In this document: positions 1-8,753 of the stretch, piece by piece
Layout: every line of letters starts with the position of its first letter
How positions within the stretch are numbered: position 1 is the stretch's first letter
Assembly (NCBI GenBank): GCA_039583345.1
Contig: JAZDSJ010000003.1
Span: 86,578 to 150,577, forward strand
Source of the DNA: Tectiglobus diatomicola
GTDB taxonomy: Bacteria > Pseudomonadota > Alphaproteobacteria > Rhizobiales > Hyphomicrobiaceae
DNA length: 64,000 nucleotides
Reading direction: 5' to 3'
Notes under the pieces: generated by a model
The model's database searches: none
Told to the model about the DNA's origin: nothing
Seen by the model: only the letters and a program-made list of their open reading frames with translations
Position numbers and translations under genes: made by a program

Positions 1-357
1 TGTGCTGTTATTGCTGGGTTGATCGAACGACACCATCCAGGCAAAACTAAAACCGGTCGCCAAATGACGGCTTCATCAGATTTGATGTTTGATATGTTAC
101 GTAAATATGATCCCAATCACGTTTTACTTGAGGCTGCCTGGAATGATGCAGCCACTGGCTTGTTAGACATTGCACGCTTAGGACAATTTTTGAACAGAAT
201 TAAGGGACAAATTAGACATATTAATTTAAACAAAGTTTCTCCTCTTTCAGTACCAATTCTGCTTGAAATAGGACGTGAATGGGTACAGCTAGACGAATCT
301 GACGATTTACTTCGGCATGTAACATTGGAATTAGTTTCCGAAGCAGGTTTGATGTAA
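1..357 (+). CDS. Ligase-associated Lhr-type DEXH helicase, C-terminal end (partial)
   Basis: The reading frame is open from base 1 and ends at TAA, giving the last 118 residues of a longer protein. The stretch containing HHPGKTKTGRQMTASSDL and DHVLLEAA-like residues (here NHVLLEAAW) matches my memory of the extreme C-terminus of the ligase-associated Lhr-like helicases. The helicase motifs themselves lie outside the window. In bacteria this helicase is encoded with an ATP-dependent DNA ligase, an exonuclease and the PdeM phosphoesterase, and PdeM is indeed the next gene, 43 bases downstream. That neighbour raises confidence in the call. The family is thought to act in DNA repair. Confidence 0.75.
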   Translation, partial: CAVIAGLIERHHPGKTKTGRQMTASSDLMFDMLRKYDPNHVLLEAAWNDAATGLLDIARLGQFLNRIKGQIRHINLNKVSPLSVPILLEIGREWVQLDESDDLLRHVTLELVSEAGLM

Positions 358-400
358 AACTTAATCAATATAACTTTCGATTGTAGATCAGGAGTGAGCT

Positions 401-1141
401 ATGATAGAGCTACCGCTAAAGTTTAAGCTTTATCCGCAGTATAAATATCATACTCATTCTTCATCTCTGTACCGTGAATCTCTTATTGCCGACGCAAGTG
501 GTGCTCTATATTGGCCAAGCGAGAATTTGCTAGTGATTTCTGATATGCATCTTGAAAAAGGCTCATCATCTGCAGCTAAAGGTATGTTTTTACCACCATA
601 TGATACCCGTGATACATTGCTGCGACTGGCCAACGTTATAAAATCTTATAAAGCCAAAACTATAGTTTCACTGGGTGATAGTTTTCACGATAAGCTGGCG
701 TTCAATCGTATAAGACGTGAAGATTTAGAATTTCTTCACCTTATTCAGGATGGTCGACGATGGATTTGGATCAACGGTAATCATGATCCAGAAATTCCTT
801 CCAAAGTAGGTGGAGAATGCTTCGATGAACTTCAAATAAACGGCCTAATACTTCGTCATAAACCTAGTTCTAAAAAGAGCATATATGAAATCGCAGGTCA
901 TATGCATCCTTCTGCTAAGATTTCTTTGTATGGTAAAAACATACGACGTCCTTGTTTTATTTTTAATCGTAAGCGCTTAATAATGCCAGCATTTGGAAGT
1001 TACACAGGTGGCCTCAATATTTTAGATTCTGCTTTTGTACCATTATTTAGAGATGACAAATTTTGTGTTTGGATGCAAGGAGATAAAGATATATACCCAA
1101 TTGATATAAACAAATTACAAAAAGATCGTACTCCTGTGTAA
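401..1141 (+). CDS. pdeM: Ligase-associated metallophosphoesterase PdeM
   Basis: This is a 246-residue calcineurin-like metallophosphoesterase. The metal-binding motifs appear in order: D48-x-H50 in SDMHLEKG, GDSFHD near residue 92, GNHDPE near 126 and GHMHPSA near 166. The LEKGSS continuation after the first motif is typical of the DNA-ligase-associated PdeM group rather than of general phosphatases. The ATG at 401 is preceded by AGGAG at a good distance. The gene follows the end of the Lhr-type helicase by 43 bases, so the two are probably one transcript. The N-terminus is somewhat longer than I expect for the family. The exact substrate in DNA repair is not evident from sequence. Confidence 0.88.
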   Translation: MIELPLKFKLYPQYKYHTHSSSLYRESLIADASGALYWPSENLLVISDMHLEKGSSSAAKGMFLPPYDTRDTLLRLANVIKSYKAKTIVSLGDSFHDKLAFNRIRREDLEFLHLIQDGRRWIWINGNHDPEIPSKVGGECFDELQINGLILRHKPSSKKSIYEIAGHMHPSAKISLYGKNIRRPCFIFNRKRLIMPAFGSYTGGLNILDSAFVPLFRDDKFCVWMQGDKDIYPIDINKLQKDRTPV

Positions 1142-1726
1142 AGAATGATAAATTTCTAAATGTCAGCGGCACAACACTAGTTTGAAAATATTGTCATTGT
1201 AAGGAGATAGTGTGCTTTGTAAAAGCTTATACCGAAAGAAGTAATACTGAAATCAGATAACTATGGCCAAAAATCACAAGTTTCGAAAATATTCTTTAAA
1301 AATCGGACAATTTAACTTTTGGGTAGGCGTAACTCGAAAATCTAGATTCTTTTTCATGCAGACCACACCTACTATCATGAGTTAGTTATACATTTATTGC
1401 GGCAAATATTCGGTGAGTTTTGAACATCAATATATTACAGATATAAAAGTTTTGCTCCCGCGTTTTGTCTAGTAAACCTTCTAACGATTAAAAAGGCATG
1501 TCTTTTTTTCGAGATTTATTCATAAAGCTTAGTTCTAAAAAAAACAGGTTGTATAGGTGGTTTAGCCTCCCAAACATATTTTATTAACTTGAATATTTTA
1601 AGCAAAAAGTTAACAAAAGATTGTTGGTATAACACCAGACTATTAATTCATTCACGTACGAAAGACGGTGCCTACTTAGTTTAAGTATCATTTTTAATAT
1701 CCAAATGCTCACTTTTCAAAAATAGC
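1142..1726. other. Gene-free spacer between pdeM and bolA
   Basis: I see no recognisable gene, RNA or strong terminator in these 585 AT-rich bases. The flanking genes converge. Partner genes of the repair cluster (ligase, exonuclease) would be possible here in other genomes, but no remnant is readable. Confidence 0.5.
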
Positions 1727-2005
1727 TTAAACTTTTTGATATTCATCTGGAGCATATGCATTAACTGTTAAAGCGTGTATTTCATTGCTTAATTCGTTAG
1801 CCAAAAGTTTATTAATCATTCGATGACGCTGAAGGCGTGAAAGCCCACAAAATAGTTTTGCTACTACAATTACACGAAAGTGACTCTGACCTGTTCCAGG
1901 TGAAGAACTGTGTCCTGAGTGAATTTGACTCTCGTTAATGATCTTAAGATGTATTGGATTAAGTCCAGTAATTAATTTATTTTGAATTTTTATCTCTAAA
2001 GGCAT
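1727..2005 (-). CDS. bolA: BolA family protein
   Basis: A 92-residue protein that fits the BolA family in length and sequence. It has the region SHFRVIVVAKLFCGLSRLQRHRMINKLLANEL followed by IHALTVNAYAPDEY, the conserved core and C-terminal segment of BolA. BolA proteins pair with monothiol glutaredoxins and take part in iron-sulfur cluster handling and iron sensing. The gene is divergent from the DnaJ-like gene, the usual alphaproteobacterial arrangement upstream of cobS and cobT. Nothing looks truncated. Confidence 0.88.
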   Translation of the reverse strand: MPLEIKIQNKLITGLNPIHLKIINESQIHSGHSSSPGTGQSHFRVIVVAKLFCGLSRLQRHRMINKLLANELSNEIHALTVNAYAPDEYQKV

Positions 2006-2256
2006 TTTAAATTTCCTATTTTAAATGAAATATAGGTAATAACTTGAAAAGTGTGATGGAAAATCAGCTTATGATAAGTATTTTATGCGGCATAACATAT
2101 TTGATAATTATGCTCTTTAGTATGATTAACACGAATGATACGATAAAGGCATAGTCATACGTATTAAAAGTTTTTATTGTTACTGATAACATTGGACAAG
2201 TACAATATAAGTGACTTTTATTTTAAGCTTTGAATTGGCTCATAAGTGCAGATGTA

Positions 2257-2889
2257 ATGAAACTCAAATCTAAATATTTTGATATAATACGAATTAAATC
2301 AGGCTCTCGTGATGTAAAGCCTGAAACACCTGATCACCCTATTTGTCATTGGAAGGGATGTGAAAAGCCCGGCTTGTATCGCGCTCCCAAGGGACGTGAC
2401 AAAGAAGGTGAATTTTATCTTTTTTGTTCCGAACACATACGCCAATTTAATGCCTCTTACAATTATTTTGACGGAATGAGCGATGTAGAAATCAAAAACT
2501 TTAAAGAAGATGCAACTTATGGGCACCGACCGACATGGAAGACTGGTGCTAGTGCGTATGTTAATGAAGGGCGGGATAGTACAAGACCAAGGCAAGAAGA
2601 AAATATAACAGAAGGCAAAACAAAAAATGCTCACGGTTTCCAAGAATGGCGGATACGTCGAGATCAAAAAATGCAAGGTTCTCAGCGCAAATTAAAGACT
2701 TTGGAAAAAAAAGCTATGATTAAGCTAGGGCTTTCAGAACACGCTACTAAATCGGAAGTGAAGGCAAGATTTAAATCATTAGTAAAGCGCCATCATCCAG
2801 ATCTTAACGGAGGAGATCGTGGAACAGAGGAAAAGTTACGTGATATCATACAGGCTTATAATTATTTGAAAAAAGTAGGTTTAGTCTAG
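2257..2889 (+). CDS. DnaJ-like (J-domain) protein
   Basis: A 210-residue protein with a C-terminal J domain (about residues 145-208) carrying the HPD tripeptide in RHHPDLNGGDRGTEE. The N-terminal half has CHWKGCEKPGLYRAPKGR and a later C-S-E-H, a small Cys/His-rich region typical of this alphaproteobacterial family. The frame extends upstream to a TTG at 2230, but I chose ATG 2257 because family members start with a sequence like MKLKSKYFDIIRIK. It probably works as an Hsp70 co-chaperone. The neighbours bolA (divergent) and cobS (downstream) match the conserved order. Confidence 0.85.
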   Translation: MKLKSKYFDIIRIKSGSRDVKPETPDHPICHWKGCEKPGLYRAPKGRDKEGEFYLFCSEHIRQFNASYNYFDGMSDVEIKNFKEDATYGHRPTWKTGASAYVNEGRDSTRPRQEENITEGKTKNAHGFQEWRIRRDQKMQGSQRKLKTLEKKAMIKLGLSEHATKSEVKARFKSLVKRHHPDLNGGDRGTEEKLRDIIQAYNYLKKVGLV

Positions 2890-3090
2890 AAGTGCTAATA
2901 TGTTATGCGCTATCGGGCAAATATACAATATCTTTTGATATCTCATGCAATAAAATCTGTAAGCTAAATTGTCTGTAATTGCTCCTATCTTGAATCTTGT
3001 TCTTGCAAGATCTAATAGTCATAGTGTACATCGAGTTATGTAGTTTAACATAATCTAACTTAACAATTTGAACTGACCTGGATAAAATGT

Positions 3091-4083
3091 ATGCTCGCAA
3101 CAGAATCAATTAGCCAGTCAGGCTTGCCACAAAAAAAATTGTCCGCTCGTGAAGTCTTTAACATTGATAGCAATATTGAAGTACCAGCTTTCGCGGAAAT
3201 TACCGAGCATGTTCCAGATTGCGACCCAGATTACTTGTTTAACCGCGAAGTAACCCTTGCGATACTTGCAGGTTTCAAGTTTAACCGTAGGGTAATGATT
3301 CAAGGATATCACGGTACTGGAAAATCTACGCATATTGAGCAGATCGCAGCACGGTTAAACTGGCCGTGTATTCGGGTTAACCTTGATGGACATGTTAGCC
3401 GTATCGATCTTGTTGGAAAAGACGCTATAGTCATAAGAGATGGTCAGCAAGTAACTGAGTTTAAAGAGGGAATTCTACCATGGGCCCTTCAGAACAATGT
3501 TGCTTTGGTATTTGACGAATATGATGCGGGGCGTCCGGATGTCATGTTTGTAATCCAGCGAGTGTTGGAAGTTTCTGGGAAGCTGACATTGTTAGATCAA
3601 TCTAAAGTGATCCGTCCTCACCCTGCATTCCGACTATTTGCAACTACTAACACCATTGGTCTAGGTGATACGTCTGGCCTTTATCATGGTACACAACAAA
3701 TAAATCAAGGACAAATGGATCGCTGGTCTATAGTTTGTGCACTTAATTATCTACCTCACGATGATGAAATGAACATTATCTTGTCGAAAGTAGGAAATTT
3801 TCAAAAGGATGAAACATCTAGAAAAATAATTTCTAACATGGTACGAGTTGCAGAGCTCACACGAAATTCTTTTATCAATGGCGATATTTCAACAGTAATG
3901 AGCCCACGGACAGTGATGGCTTGGGCAGAAAATACGGAAATATTCAATGATGTAGGTTTTGCTTTTCGCCTTACATTTCTTAATAAATGTGATGAACCCG
4001 AGCGTCAGATAATAGCAGAGTTTTATCAACGCTGCTTCGGTGAAGAATTACCAGAGAGTGCAGTTAACGTTCTTCTGAGCTAA
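3091..4083 (+). CDS. cobS: Cobaltochelatase subunit CobS
   Basis: A 330-residue AAA+ ATPase of the aerobic cobaltochelatase, which inserts Co2+ into hydrogenobyrinate a,c-diamide during cobalamin synthesis. The Walker A motif is GYHGTGKST at residues 72-80. It is followed by the nearly invariant CobS stretches NWPCIRVNLDGHVSRIDLVGKDAIV, ALVFDEYDAGRPDVMFVIQRVLE (Walker B) and TNTIGLGDTSGLYHGTQQINQGQMDRW. Length and ends are normal. The partner cobT follows after 193 bases, longer than the usual short gap. The large subunit CobN is not in this window. The ribosome-binding site before ATG 3091 is weak. Confidence 0.95.
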   Translation: MLATESISQSGLPQKKLSAREVFNIDSNIEVPAFAEITEHVPDCDPDYLFNREVTLAILAGFKFNRRVMIQGYHGTGKSTHIEQIAARLNWPCIRVNLDGHVSRIDLVGKDAIVIRDGQQVTEFKEGILPWALQNNVALVFDEYDAGRPDVMFVIQRVLEVSGKLTLLDQSKVIRPHPAFRLFATTNTIGLGDTSGLYHGTQQINQGQMDRWSIVCALNYLPHDDEMNIILSKVGNFQKDETSRKIISNMVRVAELTRNSFINGDISTVMSPRTVMAWAENTEIFNDVGFAFRLTFLNKCDEPERQIIAEFYQRCFGEELPESAVNVLLS

Positions 4084-4276
4084 ACATTAACTGGAGTACG
4101 TCGTGAGATTTAACTAAAAATTGATTGATGAACAAACGAAGAATGGATAGCTCTATAATTATTTAGATTTTTTGTCTGAATTCCGCACTTAGTGCACGAT
4201 GAATTGAGTAAGCTAAATAATAACTCAGCTCTGGACATTTCTTGAGTTTATCGTAACAGTGTAGAGTGATCATTCT

Positions 4277-6214
4277 ATGGCAGTTGGTAACAATTATAAA
4301 AATCGCTCAACGGACAATTTAAAGCGCGCTATCCAACTAACGGCACGCGCCGTTACAGGCGATGAAGAGGTACAGGTTACCTATGAAGCTTCTCGTGCTG
4401 AGGCTAATGGAAAAGTTATTTGCTTGCCCGAGCTTCCAAGTAGACCTACAGAGCGTGAAATTTCTATAATAAGAGGTTGGGCCGATAGTTTATCAATGCT
4501 ATTAGCTTGCCATGATGAAAAATTACATAGAAAGCACCTGCCTACAGTAGGAGTAGCTAGGGATGTATTTGATGCTCTAGAATTCGCACGTGTTGAAGCC
4601 CTAGGCTGTAATCGCATGTTAGGTATGGCAATTAACTTAACAGCAAAAACTGAGAATAAATACACAAAAGATAAATTGAAGAAATTACACAACTCTGAGC
4701 ATTCGCTTTTAGAAGATGCATTAGTGCTTATCGTTCGAGAGCGTTTGACGGGGTTAGTTCCACCTGATTGTACTAAAAGTATACTCAATGTATGGCGTGA
4801 ATGGGTAGAGCGAAAAGCTGGTTCTTGCCTTAAAAGGCTTGATTTCGCTATTGAAGATCAGGAGCAATTTTCACGCGGGGTTCTAGATCTCTTAAATAAA
4901 CTCGAATTATTAGAGGAGAAATCTGAAACAAACGAGAATGTAGATACTGACTATAGGGGCAATACTGACTATAGAGACAATCACTCAGACGATAAAAATC
5001 AGCCTAATCAGAATTTGGGTGAGAACTCCGAAGAAAAAAGTAAGGGTGAACAAGCTTGTGAAGAACTAACTACGCCTAGTAAAGAAGATGAAACAGAGAA
5101 CGTAATTGAGTCTATACAAACTTCTGAAGCTGAGATCATGGATGATGACCAGGAATTTGGAGGTAACGACGATAGCCAAATCTCTAATGTCTCCGTACTT
5201 AATTCTCCTGAAGCTTTTGGATACAAAGTATACACCCGCGCTTACGATGAAGAGATACTAGCCGAGGATCTCTCGACCCCAGAAGAGCTCGAGCGGCTTC
5301 GCACATTTCTAGATAAAGAGTTACACTCTCTTTCTGGTGCTACTTCTAGACTTGCTAACAAATTACAACGTAAACTTATGGCTCACCAAAATCGTTCATG
5401 GGAGTTTGATCTTGAGGAAGGCGTGTTGGATGCAGCTCGATTAACGCGCATTATAGTAGACCCTATGCAGCCTTTATCATATAAACGTGAAAGTGATATT
5501 AATTTTCGTGATACGATCGTAACTTTACTACTCGATAATTCTGGTAGCATGCGCGGACGTCCAATAATTATTGCGGCAACATGCGCCGACATACTAGCAC
5601 GAACACTTGAACGCTGTAGTGTTAAAGTTGAGATATTGGGATTTACAACAAAAGCCTGGAAAGGAGGCAGATCTCGTGAGAAGTGGTTAACTAATTCCAA
5701 ACCACAAAAACCAGGACGTCTAAATGATCTTCGGCACATTATTTATAAATCTGCAGACACGCCTTTGCGTCGAACTAAACGTAATCTTGCTTTAATGATG
5801 CGAGAGGGTTTGCTTAAGGAAAATGTTGACGGTGAAGCTCTAGCTTGGGCTCACTCTCGTCTCCTCCAACGTCCCGAGCAGCGTCGCATCCTAATGATGA
5901 TTTCTGACGGCGCACCAGTAGATGATTCTACTTTATCAGTCAATTCAGCTTCTCATCTCGAGTTACATCTGCGTCATGTAATCGAAGAAATTGAAAGCCG
6001 TTCATCAGTTGAACTCATTGCTATTGGTATAGGCCATGATGTAAATTCTTACTATCGCCGTGCGGTTACAATCACAGATCCTTCGGAGCTTGCTGGAGCT
6101 ATGACAGAGCAGCTCGTGGAATTATTCGACGATAAGGAAAAAACCTTAAAGTCACAGCCAAAAGTCAAACACCATGAAAAAACACGACGTGTAAGAGGTG
6201 GAATGCGTACATGA
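4277..6214 (+). CDS. cobT: Cobaltochelatase subunit CobT
   Basis: A 645-residue partner of CobS. The N-terminal half is helical. A strongly acidic linker runs from about residue 205 to 310. The C-terminal third is a von Willebrand A domain with the metal-ion-dependent adhesion site DNSGSM near residue 420 and SDGAPVDDS near 550. CobS and CobT form the AAA+ ring complex that drives CobN. The linker contains two copies of an 18-base unit coding TDYRxN (4944-4979). The gene ends in TGA, which shows that TGA is a stop codon in this genome. The start has no strong ribosome-binding site. Confidence 0.95.
   Translation: MAVGNNYKNRSTDNLKRAIQLTARAVTGDEEVQVTYEASRAEANGKVICLPELPSRPTEREISIIRGWADSLSMLLACHDEKLHRKHLPTVGVARDVFDALEFARVEALGCNRMLGMAINLTAKTENKYTKDKLKKLHNSEHSLLEDALVLIVRERLTGLVPPDCTKSILNVWREWVERKAGSCLKRLDFAIEDQEQFSRGVLDLLNKLELLEEKSETNENVDTDYRGNTDYRDNHSDDKNQPNQNLGENSEEKSKGEQACEELTTPSKEDETENVIESIQTSEAEIMDDDQEFGGNDDSQISNVSVLNSPEAFGYKVYTRAYDEEILAEDLSTPEELERLRTFLDKELHSLSGATSRLANKLQRKLMAHQNRSWEFDLEEGVLDAARLTRIIVDPMQPLSYKRESDINFRDTIVTLLLDNSGSMRGRPIIIAATCADILARTLERCSVKVEILGFTTKAWKGGRSREKWLTNSKPQKPGRLNDLRHIIYKSADTPLRRTKRNLALMMREGLLKENVDGEALAWAHSRLLQRPEQRRILMMISDGAPVDDSTLSVNSASHLELHLRHVIEEIESRSSVELIAIGIGHDVNSYYRRAVTITDPSELAGAMTEQLVELFDDKEKTLKSQPKVKHHEKTRRVRGGMRT
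4944..4979 (+). repeat. 18-bp tandem repeat, two units, inside cobT
   Basis: Two adjacent units starting ATACTGACTATAG differ at two bases and keep the reading frame. They lie in the acidic linker of CobT, where length changes should be tolerated. Confidence 0.75.
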
Positions 6215-6903
6215 GATTTTCGGTCTAATTAGGCTATTTACAAGCTGATTTAATGCTAAGTGAACTGCTCTCGTATGCAATTAATTTTCATTATTAGATC
6301 ACTTATTTTCCCACAACATAAATATGCCTAATACATATTTGCTAAACTAACTTAGATCTATAGAGTTTTGTCAAACCTAATTCAGCGTAAAGTGTTATTA
6401 TTAGTGAAGTTAAGAATATGTGTCTGTAACTTTAAAAAAACTATTAATATTTTTGAATTTATAAACTTTTTGGGATTATTTTTTTGCAAAAAAGTTACAT
6501 TTAACGTGAGGCGAGAAATTTAAATTGATTTAAACTTTCAGATTTATTCGTCAATAGTAAAGTGTGCAAAGAATAAACACTTAGTATCTGTCAAGCGAAA
6601 AAAAGTTAACGCCATGATGACGTATGTATGTTATTTACTTTTTAAGTACTCAAAATACGTTTATGAAACATTAGCATACAATCGATATTGTTACATATTA
6701 AATAAAACAAGGGAAGGATGATTATGAATGATTTGTGTAATATAAAGGTTATGGATATTTTAAAAATGATGAGTAGAGGAAATCCAACAGTGTCATTGTA
6801 TACAGCATCTACTACGCAGCTACATTAGATTAGTTGTATAATGTTAAAAGGCCACGAACACATGCATTATGTTTTAAATAATAACAATAAGAAAATATAG
6901 TGA
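6215..6903. other. Spacer between cobT and rpmB, with one possible tiny ORF
   Basis: No recognised gene in about 690 AT-rich bases. The only item of note is an ATG at 6724 preceded by a purine-rich GGGAAGGA, opening a 34-codon frame to 6828 (starting MNDLCNIKVMD). I do not recognise it and it may be chance or a remnant. Confidence 0.4.
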
Positions 6904-7209
6904 CTACGCTGATTCGCACATGTATGATGATTTGAGAACTTTTGTAATGTCACGCCTTAGTTTCTGACAGTTAGGAGATAAATCCGGGGATTTAGCCTTC
7001 ACTAAGAAAATGTCTAAACCACCAAGGTGTTCAACAGTACGAAGCGCATGTGCAGATATTCTGAGTCTGACTTTGCGATTTAACACTTCGCTCATAAGTG
7101 TAACTTTTAATAGGTTAGGCCTGAAAACGCGTTTTGTCTTGTTTTCCGCGTGACTTCTTAAGTTTCCAGACATGGGCAACTTGCCTGTTAATTCACATTT
7201 TCTGGTCAT
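6904..7209 (-). CDS. rpmB: Large-subunit ribosomal protein L28 (bL28)
   Basis: A 101-residue protein beginning MTRKCELTGKLPMSGN, the standard L28 N-terminus, followed by the conserved KTKRVFRPNL, VRLRISAHALRTVEHLGGLD and FLVKAKSPDLS segments. The frame stays open 38 codons further upstream, but that extension is hydrophobic and unlike L28. The ATG at 7209 follows a purine-rich AGAAGAGAAAAG, so I placed the start there. L28 in other alphaproteobacteria is about 95-101 residues. The gene lies between cobT and the DUF3108 gene, as expected from conserved gene order. Confidence 0.93.
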   Translation of the reverse strand: MTRKCELTGKLPMSGNLRSHAENKTKRVFRPNLLKVTLMSEVLNRKVRLRISAHALRTVEHLGGLDIFLVKAKSPDLSPNCQKLRRDITKVLKSSYMCESA

Positions 7210-7601
7210 CTTTTCTCTTCTTCTAAACAAAAAAATATCTACTAATGTAATGCTCAAGAAATATATGGGTAGGTAATAAGTGTTTTGAGATAATAAAGTT
7301 ATAAAGTTTTTGTTAGCAGACATTTCTTAAAATACATTTATTGTGTAAATTATGTCAAGTTTAATATTTTATTGTAATAATGCGATGTATAACGTTACTA
7401 ATGCTGCTTTTAGTTAGCATATTTGCCAAGTGGACTTTAAAATGCCTAGATAAAGAAAAAACAGTATCTTAATAACTCGTCAAAATAGCAACTTTAATTA
7501 AGTAAGTTTTGTATTAGTATTTGTTAGACAGTGCAAATTCTGTAGCTCGACTTAATTATAATTATGGTTGTAAGATGCAATTTTAAGGATTAACAAGCAA
7601 C
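7210..7601. promoter_or_regulatory. Divergent intergenic region, rpmB / DUF3108
   Basis: This 392-base AT-rich spacer separates two divergent genes, so it should hold the promoters of both. I cannot point to convincing -35/-10 boxes. Confidence 0.35.
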
Positions 7602-8435
7602 ATGATCCGTAGTGTCTGCAGTGTATCAATTATAGCTTGCTTTATCATTCTTTTATCTGCAAAAGCAAAGCTTAGAGCTAGCAATTGGCCTACTGAAATT
7701 GTTGCCCGCTATGATATTTCCTTTGCGGGATTTCAAGTAGGATCATTTGACTTTCGTTCTAGTGCTAACTCTGATCGATATTCACTTGTTGGTGAAGCTA
7801 ATGTTTCGGCTGTATTTGGGGCATTTAAATGGACTGGCTCTACATACAGTTACGGACGTGCGGAGCAAGAAAGACCAGATCCTGTGAGTTACATTTTCGA
7901 TTATCGAAGCAATATTAATAATGGATCAGTGCGCCTAGACTTTATGAAAGGACACATAATAAGGAGCGATGTAAGCCCGTATCAACCTCACACTGATCAA
8001 CACATTCCGTTACACCGCAAACATATGCGCGATGTTTATGATCCCATTTCAGCAGTTATGGCGCTAACTCGATCTGTAACAGGTCACCCTTGTCAGCAGC
8101 GTATTCCAATATTTGACGGCAAACAAAGGTTTGATCTTGTATTCATTCCAGGTGGTCGTAAAAAAATAAGTGAAGAACGGCCTAGTGGGCAACCAAATTT
8201 AGCACATGTGTGTAAGATACAGTATGTACCGATAGCAGGTTATGAGCCGAATTCGCACATTTATTACATGATGAACAATCAGGATATGCGCATTACGTTA
8301 CGTGAAGTACCTTCGGCTAATCTTCTTGCTCCTTATGAAGTACGTATCCCTACAATTGCAGGTGAAGTTGTATTATCAGCGCGAATAATAAATATCATCA
8401 CGGCGCAACGTCAGCGTATCGCATTAATTCACTGA
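7602..8435 (+). CDS. DUF3108 domain protein, exported
   Basis: A 277-residue protein starting with a signal-peptide-like segment (MIRSVCSVSIIACFIILLSAKA). The mature part begins WPTEIVARYDISFAGFQVGSFDF and continues with YSLVGEANVSAVFGAFKWTG and DVYDPISAVMALTR, the pattern of the DUF3108 family. This family is found in proteobacterial envelopes; its biochemical role is not established. Upstream AAGGA lies about 12 bases before the ATG. It precedes the SUV3-like helicase, as in many alphaproteobacteria. Nothing suggests truncation. Confidence 0.8.
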   Translation: MIRSVCSVSIIACFIILLSAKAKLRASNWPTEIVARYDISFAGFQVGSFDFRSSANSDRYSLVGEANVSAVFGAFKWTGSTYSYGRAEQERPDPVSYIFDYRSNINNGSVRLDFMKGHIIRSDVSPYQPHTDQHIPLHRKHMRDVYDPISAVMALTRSVTGHPCQQRIPIFDGKQRFDLVFIPGGRKKISEERPSGQPNLAHVCKIQYVPIAGYEPNSHIYYMMNNQDMRITLREVPSANLLAPYEVRIPTIAGEVVLSARIINIITAQRQRIALIH

Positions 8436-8753
8436 TAGGGCATTATAATACCTTTTTTACACGTACAGACTTGATTTATACTTTGATAAAAGTGCGTGGT
8501 AAGAAAAATTGTAAATAGAGTTTCTGGAATAGTATGGTAATACTTGACAAGTTTAAACATTATAAAAAAATAATTTCCTTAAATGTTTTGGCTTGTTCTC
8601 TGTTGTATAGAGGGCAGCATTAAATAAATGATACTTATACTTGATCTTAACGCAGGAGTTTGCAAAGTAGTCTTCAGTAAGACGCACATCAATTACGAGT
8701 AGTGTTTGTTAGCAATCGCATGCATCTATGCCACGACAGAAAGAGTAGGGTCG
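8436..8753. other. Spacer upstream of the SUV3-like helicase
   Basis: About 318 bases with no gene seen. The frame of the helicase is open from a TTG at 8706, but this upstream part does not resemble the family. Confidence 0.4.

Noticed and set aside
2903..3090. Possible cobalamin riboswitch upstream of cobS
   Set aside because: The spacer is under 200 bases and shows no B12-box-like sequence that I can recognise.
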